NCBI GenBank assembly: GCA_031674855.1
Contig: CP125275.1
Location: 248,001-312,000, forward strand
Direction: 5' to 3'
Source: CGIF01 sp031674855
GTDB taxonomy: Bacteria; Bacillota_I; Bacilli_A; Mycoplasmatales; CGIF01
Length of the DNA: 64,000 bases
Part shown: positions 20,601-30,226 of the stretch, one piece after another
Position numbering within the stretch: the stretch's first letter is position 1
How the letters are laid out: each line of letters begins with the position of its first letter
Notes under the pieces: generated by a model
Seen by the model: only the letters and a program-made list of their open reading frames with translations
Databases searched by the model: none
Told to the model about the DNA's origin: nothing
Translations under genes and position numbers: made by a program

Positions 20601-22360
20601 ATTACGCTGAATTAGAGAATAAGTTAGTAGGCTATGATAAAATTAATAATAGAAAATATTTATTTAACAAAAATAATCAGGAGCTTTTCTACACTGTACC
20701 AGAATCAGGAAATGCCAAGAATTATTGGATACTCAAAAAAGAAATAAAAAATAATACATCTTCTGTGAATAGTAGTTCAGAGTTTGGAGGTAACGGAGGA
20801 GTTAAATTTGATGATCTAAGTATTATTAGCAAAAGACTTGAAAATGAAGGAATAATAAAATCAATCTCTCCAAGCAAGATAGAAGTCAGAAGCGATCATA
20901 TCATAGATTCGATTAGATTCACTTACAAAGCGGAAAAAGAAATTGGTGATCCAATTTATATAACGGGAGATCAGCACGGCGAAGAAGGTGGTTCTCTTTC
21001 TACTATCGAACTTAAAGACAATGAATGCATAAAAAAAATAACTGTACAGAAAGGAGATTTTGATTCCTTGTCAAATGTTATTACTAAATTAATTTTTCAT
21101 ATTCATTCCCCTTCAGAAGATAATAGTGATATAAAAATTTACCAATTCGGACAAGGTGCTAACAGAGAAGAATTTACACTTTTCCAAGAAAATGCATCAA
21201 ATGTTGTAGCTATTTTTGGTAGAAGCTGTAAATATTTGGACGCAATTGGAGTACACAAAAATCAAAAAAAACAAGAGTTGGTTTTAGAAGGAACTGATGT
21301 TTTAAGTCAAACTAAAGTTGATTTGCCTATAACTATTGTTGATGCTTCTATGAACGAAAATGATATTCTGATGGTTATTGACAAAGAAGGTAGAATCTTT
21401 GCTCTTGATGAAACAAAAGCAAATACCTGAGGAGTTAATTTAATAAGAATAAATATTGACGAAAAATGACTAAAAAGAGTCGGTGCTGAAAATGTTGAAG
21501 TTGAATTAACTAAACTAGTAAGTCAAAAACAACATTACAATATACCAATTATTGAAATTACTTATGCTGATGGTCGGAAGGGTTGGTTTGATTGTCGTGC
21601 TGACAAAGAAGGAAAGAAAAATAATAAGTTAACAACAATTAAAAAAAGAAGGGCGGTTGATGAAAATTTAGATGATTTAAGTTATATTGGGATTAATGAG
21701 GCTGATCAAAAAATTTACCTTTTTGATTCACGGCAAAAGAAATTATTAAGAGTAGATGATGAGAAAGTTGAAATTAGTGAACTTTATAACTTTAAGGTAG
21801 AAAATCTTGATTTTTTAGGAAACTCTGTACACTTGCAAATTAGAGGAAATGATAAAAAAAAATCTTTCGAAATATTCGAAAATCTGCCTCTGTTCCAAGG
21901 ATATTCTTCGCTACTACTAAACATTGGTTATAAAGAAGAAGTTTTAAATAAAGGCAAAATGGTTGGTAAGAAGAAAGAAATTTACTTCAAAGAGGAAGTG
22001 TTCAAGAATTATAAGAAGGTTATTATAGATCTTTTCTCTTCGAATGTAGTTAATTATTTAGTGTTTAAAAATCTTGTTAAGGATGATTTTGAATTTGTCG
22101 CAGAAGGTTCAGATTGTATCATGACCCATAAAAAAACTAAATCCCGATTAACTATCGCAGGATATGAACAGAAAGTAGGAGTAATTTTTGAAGATGAAAA
22201 ACAAAAGGAAGAGATTTTTTTCTTGCAACATAATACTTTAGATTCCCAGATACCAAATTTGATTCCTGAAAAAAAATTTATTGCCGCCGATTACGAAAGT
22301 GAAGATAATGGAATTAAACAAGAATTAGAAAACAGAATAGAAACTCCAACTATTAACTAG
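17669..22360 (+). CDS. TcdA/TcdB-pore-like toxin protein with jacalin-like lectin domain
   Basis: The protein has 1563 residues from TTG 17669, with no ATG nearby. Residues ~1-110 are helical. From ~110 the order matches the delivery region of clostridial toxins A/B: GLGTFFAVLMIKDYIKN, then FHTYLNSLQVGVDSTQEIYG, LGPITAGINFLLD, and the hydrophobic pair LALDTVGLAVTAATGG plus WGAIPWIIVDF (~220-247), then beta-rich sequence such as HGTSHWVGYDDKKLFVG. Residues ~1038-1180 fit a jacalin-type lectin: GGNGGVKFDD, IIDSIRFTYK, DQHGEEGG, a hydrophobic strand, and FGRSCKYLDAIGV. A further beta-rich tail follows. No signal peptide is visible. The likely role is carrying the LRR/protease part across a host or organelle membrane. 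It is directly downstream of the C80 gene. Confidence 0.75.
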
Positions 22361-22368
22361 TTAGATAA

Positions 22369-23067
22369 TTATTTAGATTTACTTTTAAAGTATTTAAAGA
22401 CAAACAAAATAGAAACAATCCCTCCTATAAAGATTAATGGAGTTTTAATTCGCTCTCATCAAGAGTTAGTAACTTCTTTTTCATTAGTTGTCTTAAGCTT
22501 TTTATCGGTTAATTGCTTAATTTTTTGATTTAACTGCTCTTCTTTTGCTTTGGCTTGTTGCAGTTGAGCTTTTAAAGAATTAATTTCGGCTTGTGAACTA
22601 TTTCTTAAATTAACTAACTCTTTTCTTAGTCTAACTAACTCACTAGATTGAGGATTAGTCTGTTCTAAGTCTTTTATTTTAGTTTCTAATTGAATTATTT
22701 TACTATCGGCAGTTGGTAAAGAACTTTCTAAATCTTTGATTTTGGAATCAGCTTGCTCTAATTTGGCTACTAAGTCATTCTTTTCTGATTCCAATTGTTC
22801 TAACTGGTCTGATTTTTGACTAATGATTTGTTGTAATTTAGCGAGATTTTCATCATTTTGTCTTAATAGCAGTTCATAATCTTTTATTTGTTGTTCTTGT
22901 TGCGAAAGAGAAGTGTCTTTTTCTTGGAGTAAACTATCTTTGTTTTGATTTTGTTGTTTCGTAGTAGATAATTTAAACGATAATTGTTCGCATTGCTCGG
23001 TTAGTTCTTTACTACTTAGAGCTAAAGCGATAATTTGGGCTTCTAATCCTTCTGGATTAGGTGCTAA
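22369..23067 (-). CDS. Coiled-coil protein with C-terminal membrane anchor (5' end missing?)
   Basis: About 232 codons lie between an in-frame TAG (23068-23070) and TAA (ending 22369). Almost the whole protein is a Gln/Glu/Leu coiled coil (KELTEQCEQLSFKL, LEQADSKIKDLESS, KIKQLTDKKLKTT). It ends in a Trp pair encoded by TGA-TGA and one span (PLIFIGGIVSILFVF) with a basic tail. No ATG is present at the 5' end (the first codons are TTA GCA CCT), so the gene may have lost its front. It converges on the toxin gene with only 8 nt between stops. The architecture matches the frameshifted 1062-2103 gene (coil plus anchor). Confidence 0.6.
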
Positions 23068-23284
23068 CTAGATTAGAAAATAATAACCGACACGCTATAT
23101 ATATTGTTTAATATTAATATAATAAAGATAGTTAATAAATAAATCCTTGCTATTTAAGATTATTTTTGGGAATTACTACAATTATTAAAAATTTTCAACC
23201 AAAATAACGCGGTTAGAGTCAATTAAATTGATAGTAGTAAAAATTTAAGTTAAAAATTATTTTAATAATATTACTGTATTAAAA

Positions 23285-24382
23285 ATGATTTCTAATGAAC
23301 ATCTGAACTATAAAGAAAAAATAAACAATGGGGCTTTTTACACACCCAAAAAGTTTGTTCAATATGTTTGAGAGATGATAAGCCCTTTCTTAAATGAAGA
23401 ATTTATTATCCTTGATAGCAGTGCAGGAAATGGAAGTTTTTTAACAGAAAATAAAAAAGAAGGTTTATCGTTTGTAGCAGGAGAAATTGATAAAGTAGCG
23501 ATTGATTACTTAAAAGATAATTTTCCTTGAATATCAACAGTTCATAAGAACGCTTTAATCAATGTCAATAGAAGTGAATATGGAATTAGCGAAAATCAAA
23601 AGTTATTAATAATCGGCAATCCTCCTTATAATGACTTTACATCAATTAAAGCGATTGATATTAAAAAGAAAAAAAAATTTTTTGATGTAGATGATGATAT
23701 CAAAAGCAGAGATTTAGGAATAAGTTTTTTACGCTCATACAACAAATTAAGAGCTGAATATGTATGCGTTCTACACCCATTAAGTTATCTAATAAAAAAA
23801 ACAAATTTCCTTAGTCTTAAAGAATTTGCAAAGAACTATAAATTAATCGATGCCTTGGTTATTGACAGTAAAGATTTTTCCGACACAAAAGGAAGTTCAT
23901 TTCCTATCTCTATATCCCTTTTTAAAAGAGATGAAGAGGGAATGGATTATGAATACATAAAAAATTTTTCTTTTAAATTAGAAAATGGAAAAAAATTCAG
24001 TTTAAACGAATTTTCTTTTATTAACAATTTGGTCGGAAAATATCCAAAAAAAAAAGAAGAGAAGCATTTAGATAATATCTTTTTTTTTACCTTTCGCGAT
24101 ATAAATTCAGTTTTTCGCAATAGAACTTTTATTGAAAAAGAGAGCAAATATAGTGTTCCAATAAAAAAAGAAGAAATAAAATATTATGCTTTTATTGATT
24201 ATTTCAAAAAAACTTTTAAAGAAGATATCCCTTTTTATTTGAGAAATTTTGATGTTTTCTATGATTCAGACTTTAACGAAAGCGATTGGGAATATTTTGA
24301 AAAAAAAAAATTGGATTTTTGCTTAGATTTAAAAAAAACAGATAATATTTATAAATTTGAAAAATGAGTAAAACAATTGTAA
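23285..24382 (+). CDS. DNA N6-adenine methyltransferase
   Basis: The protein has 365 residues; the apparent TGA stop at 24365 is Trp, and translation ends at TAA 24380-24382. The start region GAFYTPKKFVQYVW is typical of N6-adenine methyltransferases. Motif I is LDSSAGNGSF (~45) and the catalytic motif IV is IIGNPPYNDF (~116). After it come a target-recognition-like region and FKLENGKKFSLNEF. It transfers a methyl group from S-adenosylmethionine to adenine. Its 3' end overlaps the next gene by 19 nt, as in restriction-modification pairs. It lies next to an integrase, which fits mobile R-M DNA. Confidence 0.8.
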
Positions 24383-25125
24383 ATTTACCATTAACTACCC
24401 ATAGTGGCAAGATAAGAGTTAAAAAAAGAAAAGATATATTCTATCAAGGGGAACAATTTTCAACGAAAAAAATACCATTGGATTCAGACTGCTATTTTGA
24501 ATGGCAAATTTCCTATGATTTGAAGAAAAAGAATAATGAAAACTTTTCTAAATTAATAGAAAAATCCAAAAACCCATTTGAAATAATTGATGAAAATGGC
24601 ATTAATACTGATAGATTTATATACGAGTTATCTGACTATTTATTTGAATCCTTTAGATTTAATTTAATAAATTTTAATCAGATAAAAGAACTATTAAATT
24701 ATGTAAAAAATCAAAAAGAATTTATTGACGAGAAATTAGAAATTCTTAGAAGTCATCCAAAAGAGTATAAATTTGGAGATTTGAATTTTTTAAAATCAAT
24801 GATTAGTTATCCTTTACTTATTCATGAAGTTAAGGATTTGATAGTAAAAGTTGAGATAATCGTGAGAGAAAAACAAAGAGCGATAGGAATTCAACCTATG
24901 CTTTTTATTTGCATTCCTCTCAAACTTGCTGAAAATTTTAGTGAGGTCGAAAATAAATTGGCTAAGGCTAACCAGACTTTAAGCTATATTATAAACAAAA
25001 AAAATATTCAAGTTGTAATCGAAACATTTAAAATATTTTCCATTTTGTCTAGAAATCATAATAGAGATGTAGTAAATATTCTTAATACCTTAATTATTTC
25101 AATTAACAAAGGTTTATTAAATTAA
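24364..25125 (+). CDS. Partner of the adenine methyltransferase, possible restriction enzyme
   Basis: The protein has 253 residues, begins inside the 3' end of the methyltransferase gene, and is followed by a terminator-like hairpin. It starts SKTIVNLPLTTHSGKIRVKK, has a predicted helical middle (IKELLNYVKNQKEFIDEKL) and a hydrophobic strand (IQPMLFICIPLKL). I see no clear PD-(D/E)XK, HNH or GIY-YIG motif. The overlap and the shared transcript suggest the cognate endonuclease or another R-M partner. That is inference from context only. Confidence 0.5.
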   Translation: MSKTIVNLPLTTHSGKIRVKKRKDIFYQGEQFSTKKIPLDSDCYFEWQISYDLKKKNNENFSKLIEKSKNPFEIIDENGINTDRFIYELSDYLFESFRFNLINFNQIKELLNYVKNQKEFIDEKLEILRSHPKEYKFGDLNFLKSMISYPLLIHEVKDLIVKVEIIVREKQRAIGIQPMLFICIPLKLAENFSEVENKLAKANQTLSYIINKKNIQVVIETFKIFSILSRNHNRDVVNILNTLIISINKGLLN

Positions 25126-25154
25126 GGGGAAGTTCTTACACGGCACTTCCCCTT
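25124..25154 (+). terminator. Hairpin after the methyltransferase pair
   Basis: aaggggaagt (25124-25133) and acttcccctt (25145-25154) form a perfect 10-bp stem that begins inside the stop codon of the preceding gene. The loop carries cacggc, which has an inverted partner gccgtg at about 25193-25198, so an alternative or pseudoknot pairing is possible. There is no clear T-run. Confidence 0.6.
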
Positions 25155-25185
25155 ACTGAAAATGGAGACAGGTTAAAACTCCAAT

Positions 25186-26039
25186 ATGAAAAGCCGTGTT
25201 TTCATTAAGACCCTATTAGGGCAAAATACCCAAAAAAATAACAAATTAACGAATATAAAGATTGATTAGAAGATAAAAATTTCACCAAAGAGACTATTGA
25301 AAATTATTTAGCGACCATAATTCAGTATAGTAAGCGAGAATTAGACACAGTTTCTATAAATAATTTCTTTCGTGAGATTGTCCATAAATATCAACCGGCT
25401 ACTTTGCGAAGTAAACGGAACGCCTTAACTTCTTATTGTAAATTCTTAAAGATTAGTGTTGATTGAGAAAGAATTAAAAGATTACTACCCACTGAACAAC
25501 GCAAGCTTTATTCCATTCTTACTGAAGAAGAATTTAAAAAACTATTGTCAGTTGATACTTATACCGATAAATTAACTAACGAACGAAATAATTTGATTTT
25601 GGAATTTCTCTGATACTTAGGTATTAGAATTAATGAACTAATCAATATCCGTCATTGTGATTATTCTGATGGTTGATTAAGAGTTAAAGGCAAGTTTAAT
25701 AAATATCGTTCCTTACTCTTGCCTCCTTTTCTAGTGCCTTATTTTGACCCTTTTTCCAAAGATTATTTATTCTTAACTCGTCATGGCAAGCCACTTACTA
25801 AGGGGCAAATAAGGAGGAATATTAATCGTAAAGTAAAATTGGCAGGGATTAAAAAACGAATTAGCCCTCATTCTTTTAGGAGAAGTCTTGCCACTAATTC
25901 TTATAACCTAGGCATTAGACTAGACACTATTCAAAAACAATTAGGACACACCAACCTAAATACTACTATCGCCTATATTAATAATGATTATCAGTCTTAT
26001 TATCAGGATTGTAGTAAGTATTGAGTAGAGAGAATTTAA
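25186..26039 (+). CDS. Tyrosine recombinase (integrase), start possibly frameshifted
   Basis: The catalytic part is open from ATT 25245 to TAA 26039 (264 residues). An N-terminal SAM-like domain (WLEDKNFTKETIENYLATI) is followed by the active-site residues of the tyrosine recombinase family: Arg in WYLGIRINELI, Lys in VKGKFNKYR, HSFRR, LGHTNLNTTIAY with its His, and Tyr. ATG 25186 gives an N-terminus (MKSRVFIKTLLGQNTQK) in another frame. A 1-nt change in the A7 run near 25231-25237 would join it to the body. It may therefore be translated from the ATT or be freshly frameshifted. The enzyme cuts and joins DNA at att or dif-like sites. Confidence 0.8.
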
Positions 26040-26106
26040 GTTTAAATAATGACCATAGTGAGTTATTGCCTAAGAACAATAATTATTCTTTGATATTATT
26101 TTTAAC

Positions 26107-27762
26107 TTAATTTAGATAGTTATTGTTATTAAAGCTTTGTTGAATAGAGCAAGTCATTGATTGTTGATTCAATCTATTTTCCGTTATTCTTTGATAATTG
26201 TTATGATTTTCTAATTTTTCAAATAAAGAAGTGGCATTTATTTCTGACAAATTGTTGGGTATTTCGCTGGTTGTAGCTTTTTTGATTGTTGGTAATAAAT
26301 TTTTATATTTAATTTCTTGAGCTTCACTCGTTGTTAAAAAATTTGGAGCAATTCAACCATCGCGTTTTCCTCCGTGTTCTCTTTCTCCATATGTTAACAA
26401 AGAGTACCCTTTTTTATTCAGGGAGTTTATTGTCGATTGACAGTCTAAACAAGTAGGTTTTGATATTCCGATATAAGTTTTTTTTTTGAATTGTCTTTTG
26501 AATAAAAAATCAACAATTTTCATTTCAGCATGAACTTCGCTTCATTCGTCTTGCCTTTCCAAATAAACTATCTTTTTATTCTTTATCGCTTCAAATATTT
26601 TGCTGTCTAGGTTTTTATCGATTACTGAAAGAGCTATTTTTTTTGTATCGTATCACCTTTCCAAAAATTTCCATCAGACTTCAAATTTAGTTCCCTTTTT
26701 GTCATTGATTATCTTTTGAAAAATTTGATTTATAAAATATTGGATAAAAACTCAATTAGTTCTACTAATTTGTTCACTGCTGAATCTTCTTAAAGAAGTT
26801 AGTTCCTGTTTATAATCTAAAAAGTTACCAATGTGGTTATCAGAAGCGTTTCTGATATTCTCTAGTGATAAAAATAAAAGCTCTTTATATTGATCGGAAG
26901 AAGGAGTTGATAAAAAGTCGCGAAGTTTTTCCAAATAGTGTTTAGAGTAAATTAAAAAACTGCTGTTGTTGGCCAATAATAAATTTCCTTCGTAAAAACA
27001 TATTGCTACACATCTTTCGTTTCCTGTTAAAAGTCTGGCTAAAATGTCGAGATGTTCACTGCTATAGATGTTTTCGATATCGTAAATATTGCTTTCTCGA
27101 TTAGCATCATATGAATGGAGAACTAATTTCTCCTCTAACTCTGATATTTCTCTTTGTTTTTTTATTAATTCTGCTAAATCGCTTTTACTGAATTTAACTT
27201 CTAAAAATTTTTCTGCTGACTCATCATTATACCGAAAATAGGTCATAAAAACAAAATATCCTAATTCATTATCAAAAAACTTGTTTATCTTCTTTTCTAA
27301 ATCTAGTTTTTTTTCTTTGATTTTAAATTCCAATAATTCTTTTTCTAATGATTGATTTTCTCTTTTAAGATTTTTTATTTCTTGCTCTTTTTTTTCAATT
27401 ATTGACTGTTTTTCTTGTAATAATTCAGATACAAAATCATTCACAAATTTTTTGACCTCGGATGAACTAATCACTTCTTCCTTTCATCCAACTAATTCAT
27501 AGTTATTAGAACCAAGTTGAGTAAAGTCTTTTTTAATGATTGGATTTTCTGAAACATCAATTAAGGTAAGGTTTGGACAATTCACAATTGTCAAGCCAGT
27601 TATATTATTAAAACTGCAATTTAGATTAGTTAATTTAGGAAAGTTTTCTATTTTTAAATCGCCACTCAAATTCCTTGAACTTAAATTTAGGAATTTTACC
27701 TCTCTTCTGTTGTGAGGGTTATTACTATAAACGTTATCTAATCATTGTTGAGCATTTACCAT
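26107..27762 (-). CDS. LRR protein with OTT_1508-like deaminase domain
   Basis: The protein has 551 residues and starts MVNAQQWLDNVYSNNP, the shared head, then a short LRR block (SGDLKIENFPKLTNLNC) to ~90. A coiled coil (~105-160) and a helical middle follow. The C-terminus contains the zinc deaminase signature: SEVHAEMKIVDFL (His411, Glu413), then TYIGISKPTCLDC (Cys438, Cys441) and HGGKRDGWIAPNF. The 'YIG-S-K-x-C-x2-C' and 'HG...GW-x-P' wording fits the OTT_1508-like deaminase family known from intracellular bacteria and fungi. These enzymes are thought to deaminate nucleic acid bases, and their substrate is unproven. The likely role is a host-directed effector. All zinc ligands and the catalytic Glu are present. 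Confidence 0.8.
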
Positions 27763-27923
27763 GATGTTTAATTATGTAATAATTTTTTTCAAAAAAGTCT
27801 TAACAATCTGAACAAAAATATTTATTTCACTTAAAGTTTTTATCTTAATTGATCTTGTTTCTTTTTGAAAAAAATTAAGGCTAAGGTTCTCTTTGTTCAA
27901 TTAGACAGAGTTGTTCGGTTTGA

Positions 27924-28241
27924 TTAATAACGATCAATAGTGCCGTTTAATTTACCGACAATTTCATTTATTAAAGCATCCGTTTGACTATTTTCGTTAA
28001 CTTGTTTGGCTGCCTCATTATTAGCATTTTCATAACGCTTATCTTTCATCAGCTCTTTTTCTCTGGCGATTGCTTCTTGGTCGGCTTTATCACCGACTAA
28101 AAATCCTAAGGCTCCTGCCCCCGCTCCTCAACCAATGACCGTAGAGGCTACCAAGGGAGTAGCAGTTCCAGCCGTAAGGACGCAAGCACAGACTGCTCCC
28201 GTTGCTGCACAAGCTGTGCAAAATACTTTTCAGAATCCCAT
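27924..28241 (-). CDS. Small glycine/alanine-rich membrane protein
   Basis: The protein has 105 residues. The first half is a continuous hydrophobic, Gly/Ala/Cys-rich stretch (VFCTACAATGAVCACVL, then ASTVIGWGAGAGALGFLVG), most likely two membrane helices with glycine-zipper spacing. The second half is soluble and charged (EAIAREKELMKDKRY, LINEIVGKLNGTIDRY). No family is recognised. Similar short glycine-zipper proteins can be pore-formers, holins or envelope proteins. It starts 2 nt downstream of the stop of the small coiled-coil gene at 28244-28444, so the two form an operon. Confidence 0.6.
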
Positions 28242-28243
28242 AA

Positions 28244-28444
28244 TTATTTGCTTAGTTTAGAGTCCAAAGGACTATTTTGATTGTTATTTTTCATATTTTC
28301 GGGTGGTTGTTTTATTTCGTTTAATTGTTCAGTTAGAGTTAAAAGAGTAATTTCATGCTGATTTAACTCGTTGCGATGATTGTTAATGATTGACTGAATT
28401 TGATTTATTTTGTTTTCTAAATTTGTGATTTCGTTTTTTTTTAT
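28244..28444 (-). CDS. Short coiled-coil protein (tentative start)
   Basis: About 66 codons follow an in-frame TAA. An ATA start is needed because there is no ATG. The sequence is a heptad-like coil (EITNLENKINQIQSI, LLTLTEQLNEIK) with a polar tail (NNNQNSPLDSKLSK). Its stop lies 2 nt before the ATG of the membrane protein at 28241. The function is unknown. Confidence 0.4.
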   Translation of the reverse strand: MKKNEITNLENKINQIQSIINNHRNELNQHEITLLTLTEQLNEIKQPPENMKNNNQNSPLDSKLSK

Positions 28445-28551
28445 TTAGATCTATATTTAGATGGTAAATTTGATTTAGTTTTTTTGAAAAATTTTTTTTA
28501 AATAATTGCTAATTAGGTTTAACAAATATTCACAAACATATAAAACTAATA

Positions 28552-28571
28552 TATCATCCTAAAAGATGATA
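28552..28571. promoter_or_regulatory. Short hairpin upstream of 28598 gene
   Basis: tatcatc and gatgata pair around a 6-nt loop, about 27 nt upstream of the ATG at 28598. It could be an operator or part of the 5' leader. A TATAA-like element (agtataaaac) follows immediately. Confidence 0.35.
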
Positions 28572-28597
28572 GTATAAAACATAAAATAATAAAAACA

Positions 28598-28861
28598 ATG
28601 GCAAAAAAAATAACAATTGAAGGGTTAGAATTTACAAGAAATGACCATGAAGATTTTTCAATTTCAGTCGAAGATGAATATGGTGAAACAGCAATTATTG
28701 ATGATATCACAAAATATGAAGAAGAAGGCTTATCCTTTCGCGAATCTACTAATCAGGATATCTTAGCTAAGGTAGATGCGATACTTAATTCGGAGGTGGC
28801 TCAGCAAATCGTTAAAGAACTTAATATTCAAATAAGCCAAGCTTATCAACAGCACAATTAA
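28598..28861 (+). CDS. Small acidic hypothetical protein
   Basis: The protein has 87 residues: MAKKITIEGLEFTRNDHEDF, then SVEDEYGETAIIDDITKYEE and a C-terminal amphipathic helix (AILNSEVAQQIVKELNIQI). It uses ATG, no TGA Trp codons, and ends before a hairpin terminator, so it looks like an intact single-gene unit. The fold suggests a small N-terminal beta part and helices. I do not recognise it. Confidence 0.6.
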   Translation: MAKKITIEGLEFTRNDHEDFSISVEDEYGETAIIDDITKYEEEGLSFRESTNQDILAKVDAILNSEVAQQIVKELNIQISQAYQQHN

Positions 28862-28878
28862 TCTTGTCTAGTTGGGTT

Positions 28879-28898
28879 TTGGGAGTTTAGGCTCCCAA
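28879..28898 (+). terminator. Hairpin after small acidic protein gene
   Basis: ttgggag (28879-28885) and ctcccaa (28892-28898) form a 7-bp G/C-containing stem 17 nt after the stop codon. No long T-run follows. Confidence 0.55.
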
Positions 28899-28945
28899 TT
28901 CCTTTCTAAATGGGAGTTAATCGTTTTCTGATTAAATCTTTCTAA

Positions 28946-29092
28946 AAAGGGGGTTGATTTTCTTACAAAGCTAAGGTTAAAATAGAGGATTGAGAAGAAG
29001 TAGATATTGATAATTTACCTATCAGTGAAGAAAACAAAAAAAACTTCACCAACACAAAAAAGAATATCAAAGTAGCATTATCGGGAACATAA
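28946..29092 (+). pseudogene. Gene fragment without a start
   Basis: A 48-codon frame between two TAA codons reads YKAKVKIEDWEEVDIDNLPI, then an Asn/Lys-rich end. It looks like coding sequence and uses TGA as Trp, but has no start. Probably the end of a deleted gene. Confidence 0.3.
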
Positions 29093-29504
29093 ATAAACAC
29101 AGAACATTATTTCTTATTCTCTTCTACTCTACTTTAGTAACTATTTATTTCTTATAGTGAGATTTATAAGAAAGAAAAGAAAGCTAAAACTAGAACAAGA
29201 ATTGTTGAAATAAAAATAAATACTTAGTCAATATCTATCGCAAAAATAGGTGAGAATATTTAGAAAATATTACTAATCTGACTAAAAGAAGAACTTTGCG
29301 AACTTATATTTATGAGAAGAATTAAATTTAGGTAATTACAATAATCTTACACTAATTTTTAACTATTTTTGATTAAAAATTCTTTCTAAGTATCTTATTT
29401 CGCGGAGAAAATAACTGGACAGTTTTTTTAATGTAGAATAATTAATAAAATTATAAATATTGATTAATTATAATCAAAAAATAATCAATTTAAAAAACAA
29501 CTAA
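29093..29504. other. AT-rich non-coding or fully decayed DNA
   Basis: I see no frame longer than about 30 codons and no convincing structure. Short peptide-like stretches (LTKRRTLRTYIYEKN near 29280-29330) hint at an eroded gene. Confidence 0.5.
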
Positions 29505-29633
29505 ATGGTAGGTATACAAGAATTTTTAGATAAAAAGTATCCATAGAAAGAACAAAAAGAAAAAGTTACTGCTCTATGATTTACATATTTAAGTCCTAGA
29601 AAAATTGAAGTAGCAAAAATGAATGAAAAGTAA
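29505..29633 (+). pseudogene. Remnant of an LRR-effector head
   Basis: ATG 29505 gives MVGIQEFLDKKYP and then TAG (29544-29546), followed in frame by KEQKEKVTALWFTYLS and a TAA. The first 13 residues match the conserved head of the LRR effectors (compare MVNAQEYLDKEYP in the 56334-58568 protein), so this is the start of a lost family member. No LRRs remain. Confidence 0.6.
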
Positions 29634-29709
29634 AGGAAATTTTCTTTTTGTGTGTATGAGAATGAAAAACAAATGACTCATCACAAGTTTTCTTAAAAGA
29701 GATGACTAA

Positions 29710-29978
29710 GACACCTCCACCAATAAATTAATTACGGCTTCCAAAAGAAATTATTAAAATTTACTGCTCGCCTAATTATACTAGTGAATGGCTCGCAGTA
29801 AATTAGACCTTCAAAGATTAAATAGTAATAACTCGGCATCCGCCTCGTTTGGTAAAGATTTTGTGGGCAAATTATTATTAGTATTGGTTAGTTAGTTAAT
29901 AGTTAAATAAAGAGATATATAGAGGAGAGATTTAATTAGACACCTACACTAAATAAATTTAGTTGCGGTTGCCAAAAA
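29710..29978. repeat. Pair of diverged ~38-bp direct repeats
   Basis: gacacctcca...ggcttccaaaa at 29710-29746 and gacacctaca...ggttgccaaaaa at 29939-29978 align along their length with scattered substitutions and one or two small indels. They bracket a hairpin and have no coding frame. They may be the ends of a small element or copies of a regulatory segment. Confidence 0.45.
29758..29804. other. Long hairpin between direct repeats
   Basis: aatttactgc (29758-29767) and gcagtaaatt (29795-29804) are a perfect 10-bp inverted pair. Within them tcgcc and ggc-tc can add pairs across a small internal loop, enclosing a 17-nt loop. It is a structured RNA or DNA candidate of unknown role. Confidence 0.45.
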
Positions 29979-30226
29979 TACTTTTCTTTTATTATAATTA
30001 GTTAACTAATAGTTAGATATATTAAGAGCAAAAGAGATAATTTGTCTTCATCCTCTTAATTTTATTCTTACTAATTCTCAATTAATTTTAATAACTATTA
30101 CTAAAGAATTAATTATTCATTTGCCGACTAATTTAAGGAATTTAGTATTAGGAATTAGAATAAAATGATATGATATAGAATAGAATAATATAAACTATAA
30201 TATATAGATAGAATTTATTAAATATT

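Larger units (their letters stand above)
29634..30226. other. Gene-poor region with repeats and a long hairpin
   Basis: It holds two diverged ~38-bp direct repeats (29710-29746 and 29939-29978) and a long-stem hairpin (29758-29804), listed separately. A 55-codon fragment without a start (about 30013-30180, LHPLNFILTNSQLILI) ends just before a promoter-like AT run (gaataatataaactataatata) that precedes the gene at 30227. Confidence 0.5.

Noticed and set aside
29710..29978. Direct repeats and hairpin as a CRISPR array
   Set aside because: Only two diverged repeat units, 190 nt apart, and no cas genes.
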